DNA of 64,000 bases from Verrucomicrobiota bacterium (GTDB lineage: Bacteria; Chlamydiota; Chlamydiia; Chlamydiales; Rhabdochlamydiaceae): NCBI GenBank assembly GCA_018240015.1, contig JAFEGJ010000007.1, forward strand, positions 177,000-240,999, written 5' to 3'. How positions within the stretch are numbered: the first letter of the stretch is position 1; the number at the start of each line of letters is the position of its first letter. Under the pieces are notes generated by a model. That model was not told where the DNA came from, made no database searches, and saw only the letters and a program-made list of their open reading frames with translations. Positions 15,532-24,829 of the stretch are shown piece by piece. The translations under genes were made by a program, and so were the position numbers.

Positions 15532-17295
15532 ATGATCTTTGGTAATATAAGTGGATTTATCGACTTTATTAGTTTGGATAAAAGCGGGGTTCAAAACTAC
15601 CTTCGTACGCATAGCCTTACATTCGTAGAAAATTTGATTAAAGATGTTTTGCAAGCCATTCCTGAGCACAGGAAAGGAGATTCCTTACTCAGAGACTTTG
15701 TTACTAAGATTGAATTAATAGAGCCGTATTTTGAAAAAGAATCCTTAAGTCAAGTCACAGCTTATAAGACAGAGTTATTGTCTTGTTTATCTCAGGCCAA
15801 AAAAACAAATCATGTTGCTAAAAACGTGGTTCATTTTCAATCTTTGATAGATAATCAGACTCCAACAAAATCAAAGCAGTTATTACAAGAGATACAGGAA
15901 GACATTGCATCCATAAATTTAAATGCAAATAATCTATCCTCTATTATTTCCAAAATTAAGAAAAAAATTGTTGGTTTAGAAAAAAAGGGTTTAAAAAAGA
16001 CTGAGATTGAAAGTTTGGTGACAGCATTAAATTTATTGTTACTTAGCCATTCTTATTATCATCCTTCTTTGTTTGAAGAGCGATACTACGAGTTCTTTGC
16101 AAAAAATTATCCTCATACTTTTGCAATAGTGTTGTCCAATAATGGTAACTATAGTGCTATAACTGCTGAATCATTTAGGCAAGATTTACTAAAGGTTCTT
16201 CAATCTAAACAGTCTGATATGGATGTGTGGATGGGCAAGATAAACGCCATGGTTGGAGACGCTCAATCTGCGCTCATTTCGAAACGGTTGGCCTATCTTT
16301 ATTCCCAGGGTTATGACTTAAACTATTACATGGGCTCGGCACTCCCAGAACATCTCCCCAAAATACTTAAAGCGTTCGAACACATGGCTCTTAAAGTTGC
16401 GCTTCCATTTTTCTATTCTGAATGGGAAAGATGGAAAGCTCAAGAGCCAGATGTATATTCACCTGAGTTCTTAGAATTAATCAAAAATTACCCCATGCAT
16501 GATCCGCTCCAATACATTCCTGATTATTTAGAGTTAATTCAAGGGCGATATTTCAATATGTTGAAGATGTCGACTCTAGGGCATTTAGGTTCGGAAGATG
16601 TCGATAAGCACATTCAGAAAGCCAATCATGAAATGCAAACATTTGAATTAGCTGATTCATTCAAAAAAATGTTTAAAATTAACTGTCATAAGCAACATCT
16701 ATGGATGTATGAGAATCATTCGCATATTAAATGGTGCTACTGCCAGAGCTTAGATGTCGATCGGGAACAAAATGGGGGAACGTGTTTGCAGAATTCCTTG
16801 GAGAGGATCCGATTATTGATGGAAAACCCTTCTTTAGAAAGCCATAATATCGAAATGGGTAGCTCCATGAAAGGAAGAATGATTCGTGCAACGGTTAAAC
16901 TAGCCTATCATAAGATGACCCGCGAGCAAGCAAATGATTTTCAAATGCAAACTTCCCATTTATTGGGATTAAAAATGACGGAGTCTAAGGAAATTCTATC
17001 GACAGAGAAAACGAATGTTTTTTCATCCATGATGGACGACTTAAGTAAAAGAGTTGAAGAAGATAAATCATCTAATTTTCAATGCTTATTGGTGCTTTAT
17101 GATGTAAAAGGTTTTGCTCATACGTTCAATTTGCAGATAGATAAGTCTAATAATGTCTTCCGCTGGATGGACGATAATTTTGGTGTTTGCGAATACGATA
17201 GCGCTGCTGATTTTAGAAGCGAATTCACTAAATATCTACAAGCATTTTATCCAGAATATACTCGTTTTGTCGTGCAAACCTATGCAAAATTGTAA
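15532..17295 (+). CDS. Large unknown protein with a possible YopT/C58-like papain-fold C-terminus
   Basis: A 587-aa protein if started at the ATG giving MIFGNISGFIDF; an upstream extension exists but is less convincing. The first ~380 residues are mostly helical and unrecognised. The C-terminal third has an ordered potential triad: C418 in NGGTCLQNSLERIR, H530 in GFAHTFNLQI, and D547 in RWMDDNFGVCEY followed by a Phe-rich helix. The spacing and the H...xxDxNxG pattern resemble C58 (YopT/AvrPphB) cysteine proteases, which are type III effectors. No signal peptide. It lies in a segment flanked by duplicated ileS ends. The protease call is a hypothesis; it could be a degenerate or unrelated fold. 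Confidence 0.55.
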   Translation: MIFGNISGFIDFISLDKSGVQNYLRTHSLTFVENLIKDVLQAIPEHRKGDSLLRDFVTKIELIEPYFEKESLSQVTAYKTELLSCLSQAKKTNHVAKNVVHFQSLIDNQTPTKSKQLLQEIQEDIASINLNANNLSSIISKIKKKIVGLEKKGLKKTEIESLVTALNLLLLSHSYYHPSLFEERYYEFFAKNYPHTFAIVLSNNGNYSAITAESFRQDLLKVLQSKQSDMDVWMGKINAMVGDAQSALISKRLAYLYSQGYDLNYYMGSALPEHLPKILKAFEHMALKVALPFFYSEWERWKAQEPDVYSPEFLELIKNYPMHDPLQYIPDYLELIQGRYFNMLKMSTLGHLGSEDVDKHIQKANHEMQTFELADSFKKMFKINCHKQHLWMYENHSHIKWCYCQSLDVDREQNGGTCLQNSLERIRLLMENPSLESHNIEMGSSMKGRMIRATVKLAYHKMTREQANDFQMQTSHLLGLKMTESKEILSTEKTNVFSSMMDDLSKRVEEDKSSNFQCLLVLYDVKGFAHTFNLQIDKSNNVFRWMDDNFGVCEYDSAADFRSEFTKYLQAFYPEYTRFVVQTYAKL

Positions 17296-17310
17296 TAGGT
17301 TTTATCCCCA

Positions 17311-17498
17311 TTGAGGCTGCGCACCGTTCGTATCGCATCGGAAGTCGAGACGACTCCATGTGTAAAGCGCTTGAAAAGCACGGAGATTATGTTTGTTATG
17401 AGGTGCTAGCTAAGAGTTTCTCATTCGAGCCTGTTCATTCCGAAGAGCTCGATATCAATGGCGAGAAGACCAAGATTTCTTTTGCTAAAACGTTATAA
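17311..17498 (+). pseudogene. Displaced second copy of the ileS 3' end
   Basis: The sequence matches the last ~185 bp of ileS. Over the final 120 bases I count about 107 identities, and the translation YVCYEVLAKSFSF, ELDINGEKTKISF ends at its own stop in the same place. Upstream it has lost 4 nt relative to ileS and then fades out, so it is a fragment with no start. It sits directly before lepB, the native ileS neighbour in chlamydiae. The two copies bracket the inserted segment. Confidence 0.88.
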
Positions 17499-17513
17499 AA
17501 ATTTCTTCGAACA

Positions 17514-17565
17514 ATTTACGATATATCGTAATTTAGTCGCGACTATTTTACGACATATCGTAAAT
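17514..17565. repeat. Nested palindrome cluster at the ileS-fragment/lepB junction
   Basis: Three palindromes are symmetric about one centre: a perfect 16-bp palindrome ttacgatatatcgtaa (17516-17531), a perfect 12-bp tagtcgcgacta in the middle (17534-17545), and ttacgacatatcgtaa (17548-17563, one mismatched pair). The two outer ones are 32 bp apart centre to centre and the whole is a 52-bp inverted repeat with few mismatches. It could be an operator pair, a recombination/resolution site, or a terminator for the convergent lepB. No gene starts here, which argues against a simple operator. Confidence 0.75.
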
Positions 17566-17582
17566 TGGTCGGATCTAAGTGG

Positions 17583-19430
17583 TTAAAATTCAAGGGGTAA
17601 GCGTGATCGCTTGCGATGGATCACATACCACGTGCCAAAGCAGATGGTGGCGAGTATCCAGACGGCGATGCGGCCAGGATTGAATAAAGGGTAGCCAGGC
17701 TGAAGGGGAAGTCCAAAGCGTGAGCCGGGCGGCCAGAAGATAAAAGAAGGACCGCCGCGCATGTTGTCTTCAGGGACAAATCCAAACTCGCGGCTATCGC
17801 CGCTGTTCGCGTGGTTATCTCCGAGAACAAGGTATGATTTTTCAGGGATTTTTAGACCGAGGCGCTGGATGGTTTCAGTGCTGGGAGGTCCGCCGTCTAT
17901 AAATGGGGTATATACTTTTTGTCCTTGGAATGAGACGCTGCGGCGGGCTTCGCGTTCGATAAAAGATTGGAGAAGTGGATCGTCTTTGGTGAGTAAGGGA
18001 AGGCCCATCACATAAAGATCGCCATCGCGGTAGTAGGCGTAGCGGGCGGGCATGAAGGTTTGATCTTTAGACTGAGGAGAAAAGCGAGTATCGAACTCCA
18101 TTCCTGTATTGAAGAGGAGTTGGAGGCGAGAGACATCAAAGCGCAGGAGCGGGTGGGATGAGGCAAGCTCAGTCGTAATGCCTTCAAAATGAACGCCGCT
18201 GCCTTTTCCATAATAAAATTCATAAGTTCCATCGGGGATACCGGGCAAATGAGGAAAAAGAGAAGCGTTGCCGTATCTTTTGGGATCGATGCCATATCTC
18301 CAAGCCAGGCCATTTTTTACGACAAAACGAGAAGTGTAGAGGTTGGAGAAAAGCTTTTTCAATTGGTCTTCTTGGAGCGGAATGATCGAAGTAGAAACGC
18401 CAACGGTGGGACGGACGCGATTCCATTCATCGCAGACGAGGTGAGCCGTCTCAAGGCTGGGATGGTGGCGTAGTTCGAGGTAAAGCACTCCCTCTTCCAA
18501 AGTGGAAGGATCCTGGTCGGTATAAAGACGGACTTGTTCCTTGGTGAGGAGCCTTGCCATAGCAAAATTATCCATGCCCCAAAGCTGGCCGTAACGGATG
18601 GAGGGATCACCATGGGTTATTTTGGGAAGGAGTTCACCGCGCACTTGGCTGAGTTGATTGACCCATAAGCGGGCGATGGGCTCATTGAAATGACTGAGTA
18701 TGACGGGCGAGAAGATTCCTTGCTGAGGAGAAGGGGTTGTCGTGATTCGGTTCTCAAAATTGAAGAAGGGGATGTGGTCGATGAGGGAAAGCTCGGGGAG
18801 ATTGATGGTGGAAGAGATGTCTTTACCCTCTGCATCGATGCCATAGACTTGTCCCCCATAAAAATAGAGGGTATCGCCGGGTTTCCCGATGAGGCGTTTG
18901 ACGAGTTGTTTTTTGCCGGGGAAAACGTAGAAATAAATGGTGTCAGGATTTTGGAAGTCCATGTTTTGGACGGTGAAAATAACGATATTGGCGCGGTCGA
19001 TGAGTGAGGGGTTAAAATAGAGATGGTCGGTGGTGAGGGGAACGTTGACGCCAAAAGATGTTTTCGAAACGGAGAGACGGTCTTGTTCTTTGAAGGTGGG
19101 ACGCATGGAGCCGGTGGGGATTTCATACAGCTCAAACCACGATAGGCGGACGACGACGGCGATGGCAAGAGCAACTCCCAGTCCTAAGACAAAGTCGCGG
19201 ATCTGCTCAAACGAGCCTTTTTTTAAATGGATTTTGGCGAGACTTTGGAGCTGGTGGGCTCTTTCAGAAGCGGCAAGGCGATTTTTTGCGAGAATCTCTT
19301 TTTCGAGCGACTGGAGGCTGCTTTGGAGTTGTTCCTGTGCGTTTTGGGAAAGAACTTTACGTTTCCGCAAGAAGCGGTGATACGTGTGAAGCAAAATCTT
19401 TTTTGCCTTTGCCAAACGGTAAATTCCCAT
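17583..19430 (-). CDS. lepB: Signal peptidase I (chlamydial long form)
   Basis: A 615-aa inner-membrane serine protease that removes signal peptides from exported proteins. The N-terminal ~75 residues are cytoplasmic and charged, one TM helix spans about 80-97, then the catalytic Ser108 (YEIPTGSMRP) and the Lys general base K178 (QLVKRLIGKPGD). The last conserved box (VLGDNHANSGDSREFGFVP) lies more than 350 residues further on, because a long insertion splits the catalytic domain. Usual enzymes are 250-330 aa; this size is characteristic of Chlamydiae. Hydrophobic residues near the C-terminus suggest a second TM helix. Convergent with the ileS remnant. Confidence 0.95.
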   Translation of the reverse strand: MGIYRLAKAKKILLHTYHRFLRKRKVLSQNAQEQLQSSLQSLEKEILAKNRLAASERAHQLQSLAKIHLKKGSFEQIRDFVLGLGVALAIAVVVRLSWFELYEIPTGSMRPTFKEQDRLSVSKTSFGVNVPLTTDHLYFNPSLIDRANIVIFTVQNMDFQNPDTIYFYVFPGKKQLVKRLIGKPGDTLYFYGGQVYGIDAEGKDISSTINLPELSLIDHIPFFNFENRITTTPSPQQGIFSPVILSHFNEPIARLWVNQLSQVRGELLPKITHGDPSIRYGQLWGMDNFAMARLLTKEQVRLYTDQDPSTLEEGVLYLELRHHPSLETAHLVCDEWNRVRPTVGVSTSIIPLQEDQLKKLFSNLYTSRFVVKNGLAWRYGIDPKRYGNASLFPHLPGIPDGTYEFYYGKGSGVHFEGITTELASSHPLLRFDVSRLQLLFNTGMEFDTRFSPQSKDQTFMPARYAYYRDGDLYVMGLPLLTKDDPLLQSFIEREARRSVSFQGQKVYTPFIDGGPPSTETIQRLGLKIPEKSYLVLGDNHANSGDSREFGFVPEDNMRGGPSFIFWPPGSRFGLPLQPGYPLFNPGRIAVWILATICFGTWYVIHRKRSRLPLEF

Positions 19431-19467
19431 AAGGTTCTACTATATCATAAATTAGGGTTAAAACCGA

Positions 19468-20355
19468 TTAAGTTTTTTGATTCTTTGCACTTGCTATGTG
19501 GTAGCTGCCAGGCAGAGGAGAAGTACAGTCGGGGCAAGTTGGAAGAGAGTCCGGGGAAGCAAAGTTGCGATGGGAAAGATTTTTTTTCGCTTTTTCGATG
19601 GTAAAATTTATGGAGCTCGTTTTTGCATAGATATGGTCGATGATTTCAGGAAGAGTGTGGGAGTGATTTGGGCAAGTAGAGAACTTATCGGTGGAAGAAA
19701 GGAGAGCAAAGCCAAAAATGAAATCGATTTTTGGATCGGGATAATGCCTTTCGAATTGAACCCAAGATATTTTGGATGCTTTGTGTAATCGAACGCCTTC
19801 GACGAGCGTGCTGATGGAATAAAAAATGGGATTCACCCCAAAGCAAGCGAGGGCAATATTCACACACATCTGTGAAATATGAATTCCTTGAGCAAAACAG
19901 ACAGAGAAAGGGCGCGCCCAGGAGAGTTTAATGTTGTGATGATCATTAACAGTTTTTTGGGGGGATGGAGGTGGCGCTGGTGGGCTTGCCTTCTTTTGGA
20001 TGCGAGAGACGATGAAGCTCGTAATGACTGTCCATGCAATTATGGTTCCTAAAATGGCGAGCTCAAAACGAAAGGGAGCTTTGACGCCCCACTGGATATC
20101 CGCCAGTTTGATGAAAGAAAATCTCTCGCTTGCAATATGTAAAAGTTTTCCTGCGCTCCATAGAAAAAATCCAATGTTTCCGAGGAAAAGCAAGCTATTT
20201 ATTTTTTGGATGCGATCAAATTGCTCGGGGGAAGATTTTTTCAAAATAAGTAAGTCAATTTGTGCAAAGTGGTTAAGAGCGTAAACCGGCCAAAGTTCGT
20301 ATTTCTGACCAAGATAGGCTAAACTTTTACAGACGTGACTGAGTTGAAAAGCCAT
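19468..20355 (-). CDS. Chlamydia-type membrane protein of unknown function
   Basis: A 295-aa protein with probably three or four hydrophobic segments (LLFLGNIGFFLWSAGKLLHI, LAILGTIIAWTVITSFIV, and a less hydrophobic pair around MCVNIALACFGVNPIFYSI) separated by a Pro-rich loop (ASPPAPPPSPQK). The C-terminal part is soluble with paired cysteines (FSTCPNHSH, LPTCPDCTSPLPG) that could bind a metal such as zinc. No family recognised. Its position upstream of lepB on the same strand (37 bp gap) suggests co-transcription. An inclusion-membrane-type role is possible from the paired hydrophobic segments, but that is speculation. Confidence 0.65.
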   Translation of the reverse strand: MAFQLSHVCKSLAYLGQKYELWPVYALNHFAQIDLLILKKSSPEQFDRIQKINSLLFLGNIGFFLWSAGKLLHIASERFSFIKLADIQWGVKAPFRFELAILGTIIAWTVITSFIVSRIQKKASPPAPPPSPQKTVNDHHNIKLSWARPFSVCFAQGIHISQMCVNIALACFGVNPIFYSISTLVEGVRLHKASKISWVQFERHYPDPKIDFIFGFALLSSTDKFSTCPNHSHTLPEIIDHIYAKTSSINFTIEKAKKNLSHRNFASPDSLPTCPDCTSPLPGSYHIASAKNQKT

Positions 20356-20446
20356 AAGTTGAACAGCAATATTATTGCTCTGGCTCTAATTGCGCAAGGA
20401 TGATCAAAGTTGTTGTGGAAAGTTTGTTGATAACTGTGCGATTCCT

Positions 20447-21175
20447 CTATGGAACACGCTTGTTGAAAAACGACTCCAACTGCGCTTGTGGAGTGGGTGG
20501 CATGGGAGACATGAGGTTGCGCCCCGAGTCGAGTGTGCGCATGGATGCCGTATAGTGGGGAGATTTGACTTCGATCCAGTAGGGAAAGGCAAATTCTCCA
20601 AAATAGACTTCGATGGTGCAATCGGAAAGAAGGGTTTCATCGTGGGGCCACTTCCCATTCCAAACCGAGACGCTGGGATTATTAATTTTTTTTCCTTCGA
20701 TGCTGACGGGGGGGAGCCAAAGAGAGCGGCGATCGGGTTCATCGGCTGCAGGTGGAGGGCCGATGCGTTTGCGTTTATCGGCAGGAGTGGTTTGAAGATG
20801 GAGGCCGAGAAGTTTCGTGAGAAATTGGGAAGGATCGCTTGTTGCCATCCATGCTTTGCGCGAGTGGGAGTAGCATTCGAGGACTTGGTTTTTTTTCAGA
20901 TCAATCGTGTAGGAAGTCCAGGAAGTGTGGCCCGGGGCTTTATTTTCGATCCAAGCTTTCCAATTTTTTCCCTCACTTTCTGTCAGAGGGATCGTGATCT
21001 CTTCGAGGGTCAGCGTCGTTTGAGAGGTGGCTCTAAGAAGAAGGGCAGCGGCCATCCGCCCTTGAGCAAAGACGACATAGTCGCCGGCTTTTCCGGAGGC
21101 GATGCGATCTTTGACGCAAAATGCGTTCAAACAAGAGGTAATGATTAGTAATAAAAATAACTTTTTCACTCTCAC
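20447..21175 (-). CDS. Exported protein of unknown function
   Basis: A 242-aa protein with an N-terminal signal sequence (MRVKKLFLLLIITSCLNAFC). The mature part is rich in beta-type sequence and Trp residues (KNWKAWIENKAPGHTSWTSY, YFGEFAFPYWIEVKSPHY) with a Pro-rich linker (IGPPPAADEPDRR). I recognise no domain. The SCLNAFC segment could serve as a lipobox-like site but is not canonical. The start overlaps the stop of the cation-efflux gene upstream by 4 bp (ATGA), so both are translated from one message, which may point to a role in the envelope. Confidence 0.65.
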   Translation of the reverse strand: MRVKKLFLLLIITSCLNAFCVKDRIASGKAGDYVVFAQGRMAAALLLRATSQTTLTLEEITIPLTESEGKNWKAWIENKAPGHTSWTSYTIDLKKNQVLECYSHSRKAWMATSDPSQFLTKLLGLHLQTTPADKRKRIGPPPAADEPDRRSLWLPPVSIEGKKINNPSVSVWNGKWPHDETLLSDCTIEVYFGEFAFPYWIEVKSPHYTASMRTLDSGRNLMSPMPPTPQAQLESFFNKRVP

Positions 21176-22047
21176 CAGTTTATCTTATTTTTGAAATCCG
21201 AACAATATTTAGTCGAGGGACTTTCCACTTGGATCGTCATATGGCGGATACCATGGGTTTTTTCAAGAATTTTGTGGGCAGGTCCCAGGACATCCGAGGA
21301 TGGATCGGCGATAAGATGGACGCTAAGGGCCACTTTGCGAGAGCTGACGGACCAGATGTGGAGGTCGTGGACTTCACGCACTCCAGGAATTTTTTTAAGG
21401 GTCTCAAAAACATCCAGAGGGTTGATATGGCCTGGCGCCCGCTGCATGAGGATGGTGAGGGATTCCCGGATGACTTTGCCCGAGCTATAGAGGATGCTCA
21501 ACGTGAACAAAATGGTGACGATGGAGTCGAACGGATTCCATCCCGTGAGCCATATGAGGAGTCCACTGATAATCACGCCGACGCTACCCAGGAGGTCGCC
21601 TAGGACATGGAGGTAGGCGGCTTTGAGGTTCAAGTTATGGGATTGATGAGAGTGGAGTAGGCGCATCATGATCACATTGGCAATGAGGCCGACCACAGCG
21701 ACGACGAGAACGATGGGGCCTTCAACCGTTTCAGGAAGAAATAGGCGATGTATCGACTCATAGATAAGCACGCCCGAAAGAGCCCACAGAGAGATGCTGC
21801 TAGCAAGGGCTCCAATCACTTCAGCTCTGTGGTAGCCAAAGCTCATGGTAGGAGTTGAAGGCCACCTAGCCATGTGGGATACGAGAAGCCCCAAGGACAG
21901 CGCGCCCACATCTGTGAAAAGATGCATGGCGTCGGAAAGGAGCGCTAAGCTGTTGGCGAAGTAGGCGCCGAGGATCTCAATCAACATGAAAGCAAAGGCA
22001 ATCCAAAGGGAGCGGTGGAGCGCTCTGTGCGAATGTTCGTGTGACAT
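21172..22047 (-). CDS. Cation diffusion facilitator (CzcD/ZitB-like) metal exporter
   Basis: A 291-aa inner-membrane protein of the CDF family that exports Zn2+ or similar ions in exchange for protons. Six TM helices are evident. The two intramembrane metal-site motifs are present as HxxxD pairs: LLSDAMHLFTD in TM2 and YLHVLGDLLGS in TM5. The cytoplasmic C-terminal domain (IPGVREVHDLHIWSVSS, HGIRHMTIQVE) is typical of zinc-type members, and the N-terminus is His-rich (MSHEHSHRALHR). Length is normal. It is the first gene of a minus-strand pair and divergent from the small coiled-coil protein gene. Confidence 0.92.
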   Translation of the reverse strand: MSHEHSHRALHRSLWIAFAFMLIEILGAYFANSLALLSDAMHLFTDVGALSLGLLVSHMARWPSTPTMSFGYHRAEVIGALASSISLWALSGVLIYESIHRLFLPETVEGPIVLVVAVVGLIANVIMMRLLHSHQSHNLNLKAAYLHVLGDLLGSVGVIISGLLIWLTGWNPFDSIVTILFTLSILYSSGKVIRESLTILMQRAPGHINPLDVFETLKKIPGVREVHDLHIWSVSSRKVALSVHLIADPSSDVLGPAHKILEKTHGIRHMTIQVESPSTKYCSDFKNKINW

Positions 22048-22083
22048 ACTTGAAATCTAAAACTTTTAGAGTATATTAGAAAC

Positions 22084-22398
22084 ATGTTTATTGCCATTTT
22101 ACTGGCTGCAGTCACCGCAGCACCGATGTCGGAAGAAGAAAAACAGCTCCAGAAGATCGATTCTCAAATCGAAAAGCTAACCAAGGAGCGGAACCAGCAC
22201 GCTCTTGCCGCTGAGAAATACCAACAACTGGGAGATAATTGGCAATACGAAACCAATTATATCCAAGATGCCTACGCCAACTGGGCCAAGGCCGATGCCG
22301 AAAGACGGCAAATGATGGACATTCAGATGCAAATCGATGCGCTTCAAGAGCAAAAACAGCAGATTTTGCAGTTTCACCCTGAGCTTGGTGAATCTTGA
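22084..22398 (+). CDS. Small coiled-coil protein with N-terminal hydrophobic segment
   Basis: A 104-aa protein beginning with a short hydrophobic stretch ([15 protein letters not shown]) that looks like a signal peptide or anchor, followed by two helical heptad-rich stretches ([19 protein letters not shown] and [20 protein letters not shown]). Probably a small periplasmic coiled-coil protein. Its stop overlaps the TTG start of the nicotinate phosphoribosyltransferase gene, so it leads that operon. No specific function can be assigned. Confidence 0.6.
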   Translation: MFIAILLAAVTAAPMSEEEKQLQKIDSQIEKLTKERNQHALAAEKYQQLGDNWQYETNYIQDAYANWAKADAERRQMMDIQMQIDALQEQKQQILQFHPELGES

Positions 22399-23846
22399 TT
22401 TATAAAACATCGCTGGCCCTTTTAACCGATCTCTATGAACTGACGATGGCTTATGGCTATTGGAAAAAAGGGTTCCACGAAAAAGAAGCCGCCTTTCATC
22501 TTTTTTTCCGCAAAAAGCCGTTCAACGGTACGTTTGCCATCGCCGCAGGACTAGAAACGGCGATCGACTTCCTGAAAAATTTCCGCTACCAAGCAGACGA
22601 TTTATCGTATTTAGAAACGCTAAAGGGTGTCGACGATAAACCTCTTTTTGAGCCGGCATTTCTCGAGTATTTATCTCATTTTCGATTCACGCTCGATATC
22701 GATGCCGTGCCTGAAGGGACCGTGGTATTTCCTTACGAGCCTCTTCTTCGTGTAACGGGGCCTATCATTCAAGCTCAGCTCCTCGAAAGTCCACTTCTCA
22801 ATATCATCAACTTCCAAAGTCTCATCGCCACCAAAGCGGCGCGCATTTGTTATGCTGCTCGCGGCGATCATGTCGTAGAGTTCGGTATGAGAAGAGCGCA
22901 AGGAATCGACGGAGCTCTCTCGGCCGCTCGTGGCGCCTTCATCGGCGGCTGCCATTCCACTTCGAATGTTCTCGCAGGAAAAATGCTGGATATTCCCGTT
23001 AAGGGAACCCACGCCCACAGTTGGATCATGGCTTTCGATGATGAGAAGGCCTCGTTTGACGCCTGGGGAGAGGTCATGCCCGGTAATCTTCTTTTTCTTG
23101 TCGATACGTATGAAAGTCTGCGCGGCACGAAGAGGGCCATCGAAATTGCCCAAAAACTAAAAGCCAAAAAAATCGGCATCATGGGCGTTCGTCTCGACTC
23201 GGGCGATTTAGCCCATTTGAGCATCGAGATCCGCAAACTCCTTGACCAGGCGGGATTTACTTCTGCGCAAATCATGGCGAGCAATGAACTCGATGAATAC
23301 ATCATCAGTGATCTCAAACACCAAGGCGCTAAAATCGATCTCTGGGGTGTCGGAACGCATCTTGTGACGGGCAAAGACCAGCCCGCGCTGGACGGTGTCT
23401 ACAAACTCTCAGCGGTGCGCGATAACAAAAAAGCTCCGTGGCGTTACAAAGTGAAAATCTCCGAGCAGCTCGTCAAAGTGACAAACCCGGGGATTTTGCA
23501 GGTGCGGCGATATGCAAGTGATGAAGGATTTGCCGGAGATATGATTTACGATGTGCCCACTTCCGTCCCTGCAACTCCTGTGGCCATCGATCCCCTCGAT
23601 CCGACCCAAGTGAAAGAGCTTGGAGAAGGTTGCACTTTCACTGATCTTCTCGTTCCCATCATGCGGGAAGGAAAATTCATCTACACTTCGCCCACTCTAA
23701 AGGCCATCAGGGAAAATAGCATATCTCAGCAAAACGAGTTGCGCCCTGCGATGCGCAGGTTCTTGTATCCTCAACCTTACTTCATGGGACTGGAGCGTTC
23801 TTTATACGAACGTAAGCTTTCCCTCATTCAAGAGGTGAAGCGATGA
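22395..23846 (+). CDS. pncB: Nicotinate phosphoribosyltransferase
   Basis: A 483-aa cytoplasmic enzyme joining nicotinate to PRPP to give nicotinate mononucleotide for NAD synthesis. It starts at a TTG overlapping the previous stop (TTGA); the N-terminus [19 protein letters not shown] is exactly the family's. Further signatures: [19 protein letters not shown], the histidine-bearing [12 protein letters not shown], and the PRPP-side [17 protein letters not shown]. Length matches the Gram-positive-like pncB class. It overlaps pncA by 4 bp (ATGA), so nicotinamide is converted to nicotinate and then to NaMN by one operon. Confidence 0.95.
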   Translation: MIYKTSLALLTDLYELTMAYGYWKKGFHEKEAAFHLFFRKKPFNGTFAIAAGLETAIDFLKNFRYQADDLSYLETLKGVDDKPLFEPAFLEYLSHFRFTLDIDAVPEGTVVFPYEPLLRVTGPIIQAQLLESPLLNIINFQSLIATKAARICYAARGDHVVEFGMRRAQGIDGALSAARGAFIGGCHSTSNVLAGKMLDIPVKGTHAHSWIMAFDDEKASFDAWGEVMPGNLLFLVDTYESLRGTKRAIEIAQKLKAKKIGIMGVRLDSGDLAHLSIEIRKLLDQAGFTSAQIMASNELDEYIISDLKHQGAKIDLWGVGTHLVTGKDQPALDGVYKLSAVRDNKKAPWRYKVKISEQLVKVTNPGILQVRRYASDEGFAGDMIYDVPTSVPATPVAIDPLDPTQVKELGEGCTFTDLLVPIMREGKFIYTSPTLKAIRENSISQQNELRPAMRRFLYPQPYFMGLERSLYERKLSLIQEVKR

Positions 23847-24454
23847 AGGCGCTGATCATCGTCGATTTGCAAAAGGATTTCATGCCCGGAGGCCCCCTCG
23901 GTGTTCCAGGTGCAGACAAACTTGCCACTCTCATCAACCCTCTCATGAAGAAATTTCCTCTGGTGATTGCGACGCAAGATTGGCATCCGCTCGATCACTG
24001 CAGTTTTGCAAAGAATCATCCCGGCAAAAAAGTGGGGGAGAGCGTCAAAATCAAGGGTATTTCCCAAGTCTTATGGCCTGTCCACTGCGTGCGGGATACG
24101 GCCGGAGCCGAGCTTGTCGAGGGATTAGACAAAACGCCCATTGCCTCACACTTCTATAAAGGGACCGATCAAAGTATCGATAGCTATAGTGCGTTTTTTG
24201 ACAATGCTCATCTCCGCTCAACGGGACTTAGCGATTATCTCAAAAGTCGCGGCGTGACCGACGTCTACCTGGCCGGGGTCGCCACCGATTATTGTGTGCT
24301 CTATTCTGCCATCGATGCCGTAGACTTGGGGTTTAAAGTCTATATCATCGAAGATGCTTGTCGCGGCATCAACCTGCAGCCAGGCAATATCGATAAGGCC
24401 TTGGCTGCCATCGCCGCTCGCGGTGGCGAAATTATTACTTCTCAAAAACTCTAA
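23843..24454 (+). CDS. pncA: Nicotinamidase
   Basis: A 203-aa isochorismatase-fold amidase that deamidates nicotinamide to nicotinate. The triad is visible as D8 ([13 protein letters not shown]), the Lys in FYKGTD and the nucleophile Cys in [15 protein letters not shown]. The metal site is D-x-H...H ([12 protein letters not shown]). The HCVRDT and [11 protein letters not shown] segments are typical of true nicotinamidases, not general isochorismatases. Start overlaps the pncB stop (ATGA). The operon would let the bacterium make NAD from host nicotinamide, unlike Chlamydiaceae, which import NAD. Confidence 0.95.
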   Translation: MKALIIVDLQKDFMPGGPLGVPGADKLATLINPLMKKFPLVIATQDWHPLDHCSFAKNHPGKKVGESVKIKGISQVLWPVHCVRDTAGAELVEGLDKTPIASHFYKGTDQSIDSYSAFFDNAHLRSTGLSDYLKSRGVTDVYLAGVATDYCVLYSAIDAVDLGFKVYIIEDACRGINLQPGNIDKALAAIAARGGEIITSQKL

Positions 24455-24511
24455 TTATCTATATCATATCTGTAGAAAATAATTTTTTTAATTCTAATTT
24501 AATGAGGAATA

Positions 24512-24826
24512 ATGACACCGACAGCGAAAATTTACTTTCAGCAGAGTATTGCCTATCTAGAAAGTTTAGAGCATACAATTTTAATACGGCCGGGCGATCT
24601 TAAAACCGTGAAGATCAGCAAACTCTCTTCGTTTAATCCAGCATCCTTCATGGGAAAAGCCGCTTATTTAGATCAAGTTTATGCAGTTGGGCTTTTCGAT
24701 GATGAGAATAGGGAACACATCATTGCTTTTGAGAAGATTGGGAGTTTACAAAAATGTATAAACTACTTGTATACTTCAAGCCATGTGATCCATCGCGAAT
24801 GGTATATGTTACAAAGCGAGCAGTAA
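24512..24826 (+). CDS. Small protein of unknown function, tandem paralog A
   Basis: A 104-aa protein preceded by a purine-rich GAGGA ribosome-binding site. It is clearly related to the next gene: both share an opening helix (IYFQQSIAYLESL / QFYRETVEYLKKF), a central VYAVGLFDDENREHII / VIGIFDEQNQEHIL segment and a closing YLYTSSHVIHREWY / YLYSSSHIIHRRWY. No family is recognised and no signal or TM segment is present. The small, acidic/basic mixed composition suggests a cytoplasmic alpha-beta protein. Possibly expressed with the NAD salvage genes upstream (57-bp gap). Confidence 0.65.
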   Translation: MTPTAKIYFQQSIAYLESLEHTILIRPGDLKTVKISKLSSFNPASFMGKAAYLDQVYAVGLFDDENREHIIAFEKIGSLQKCINYLYTSSHVIHREWYMLQSEQ

Positions 24827-24829
24827 AAT

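Noticed and set aside
17514..17565. CRISPR-like or dif-like site
   Set aside because: The repeats are palindromic with only one spacer-sized gap, and the sequence does not resemble the XerCD dif consensus.
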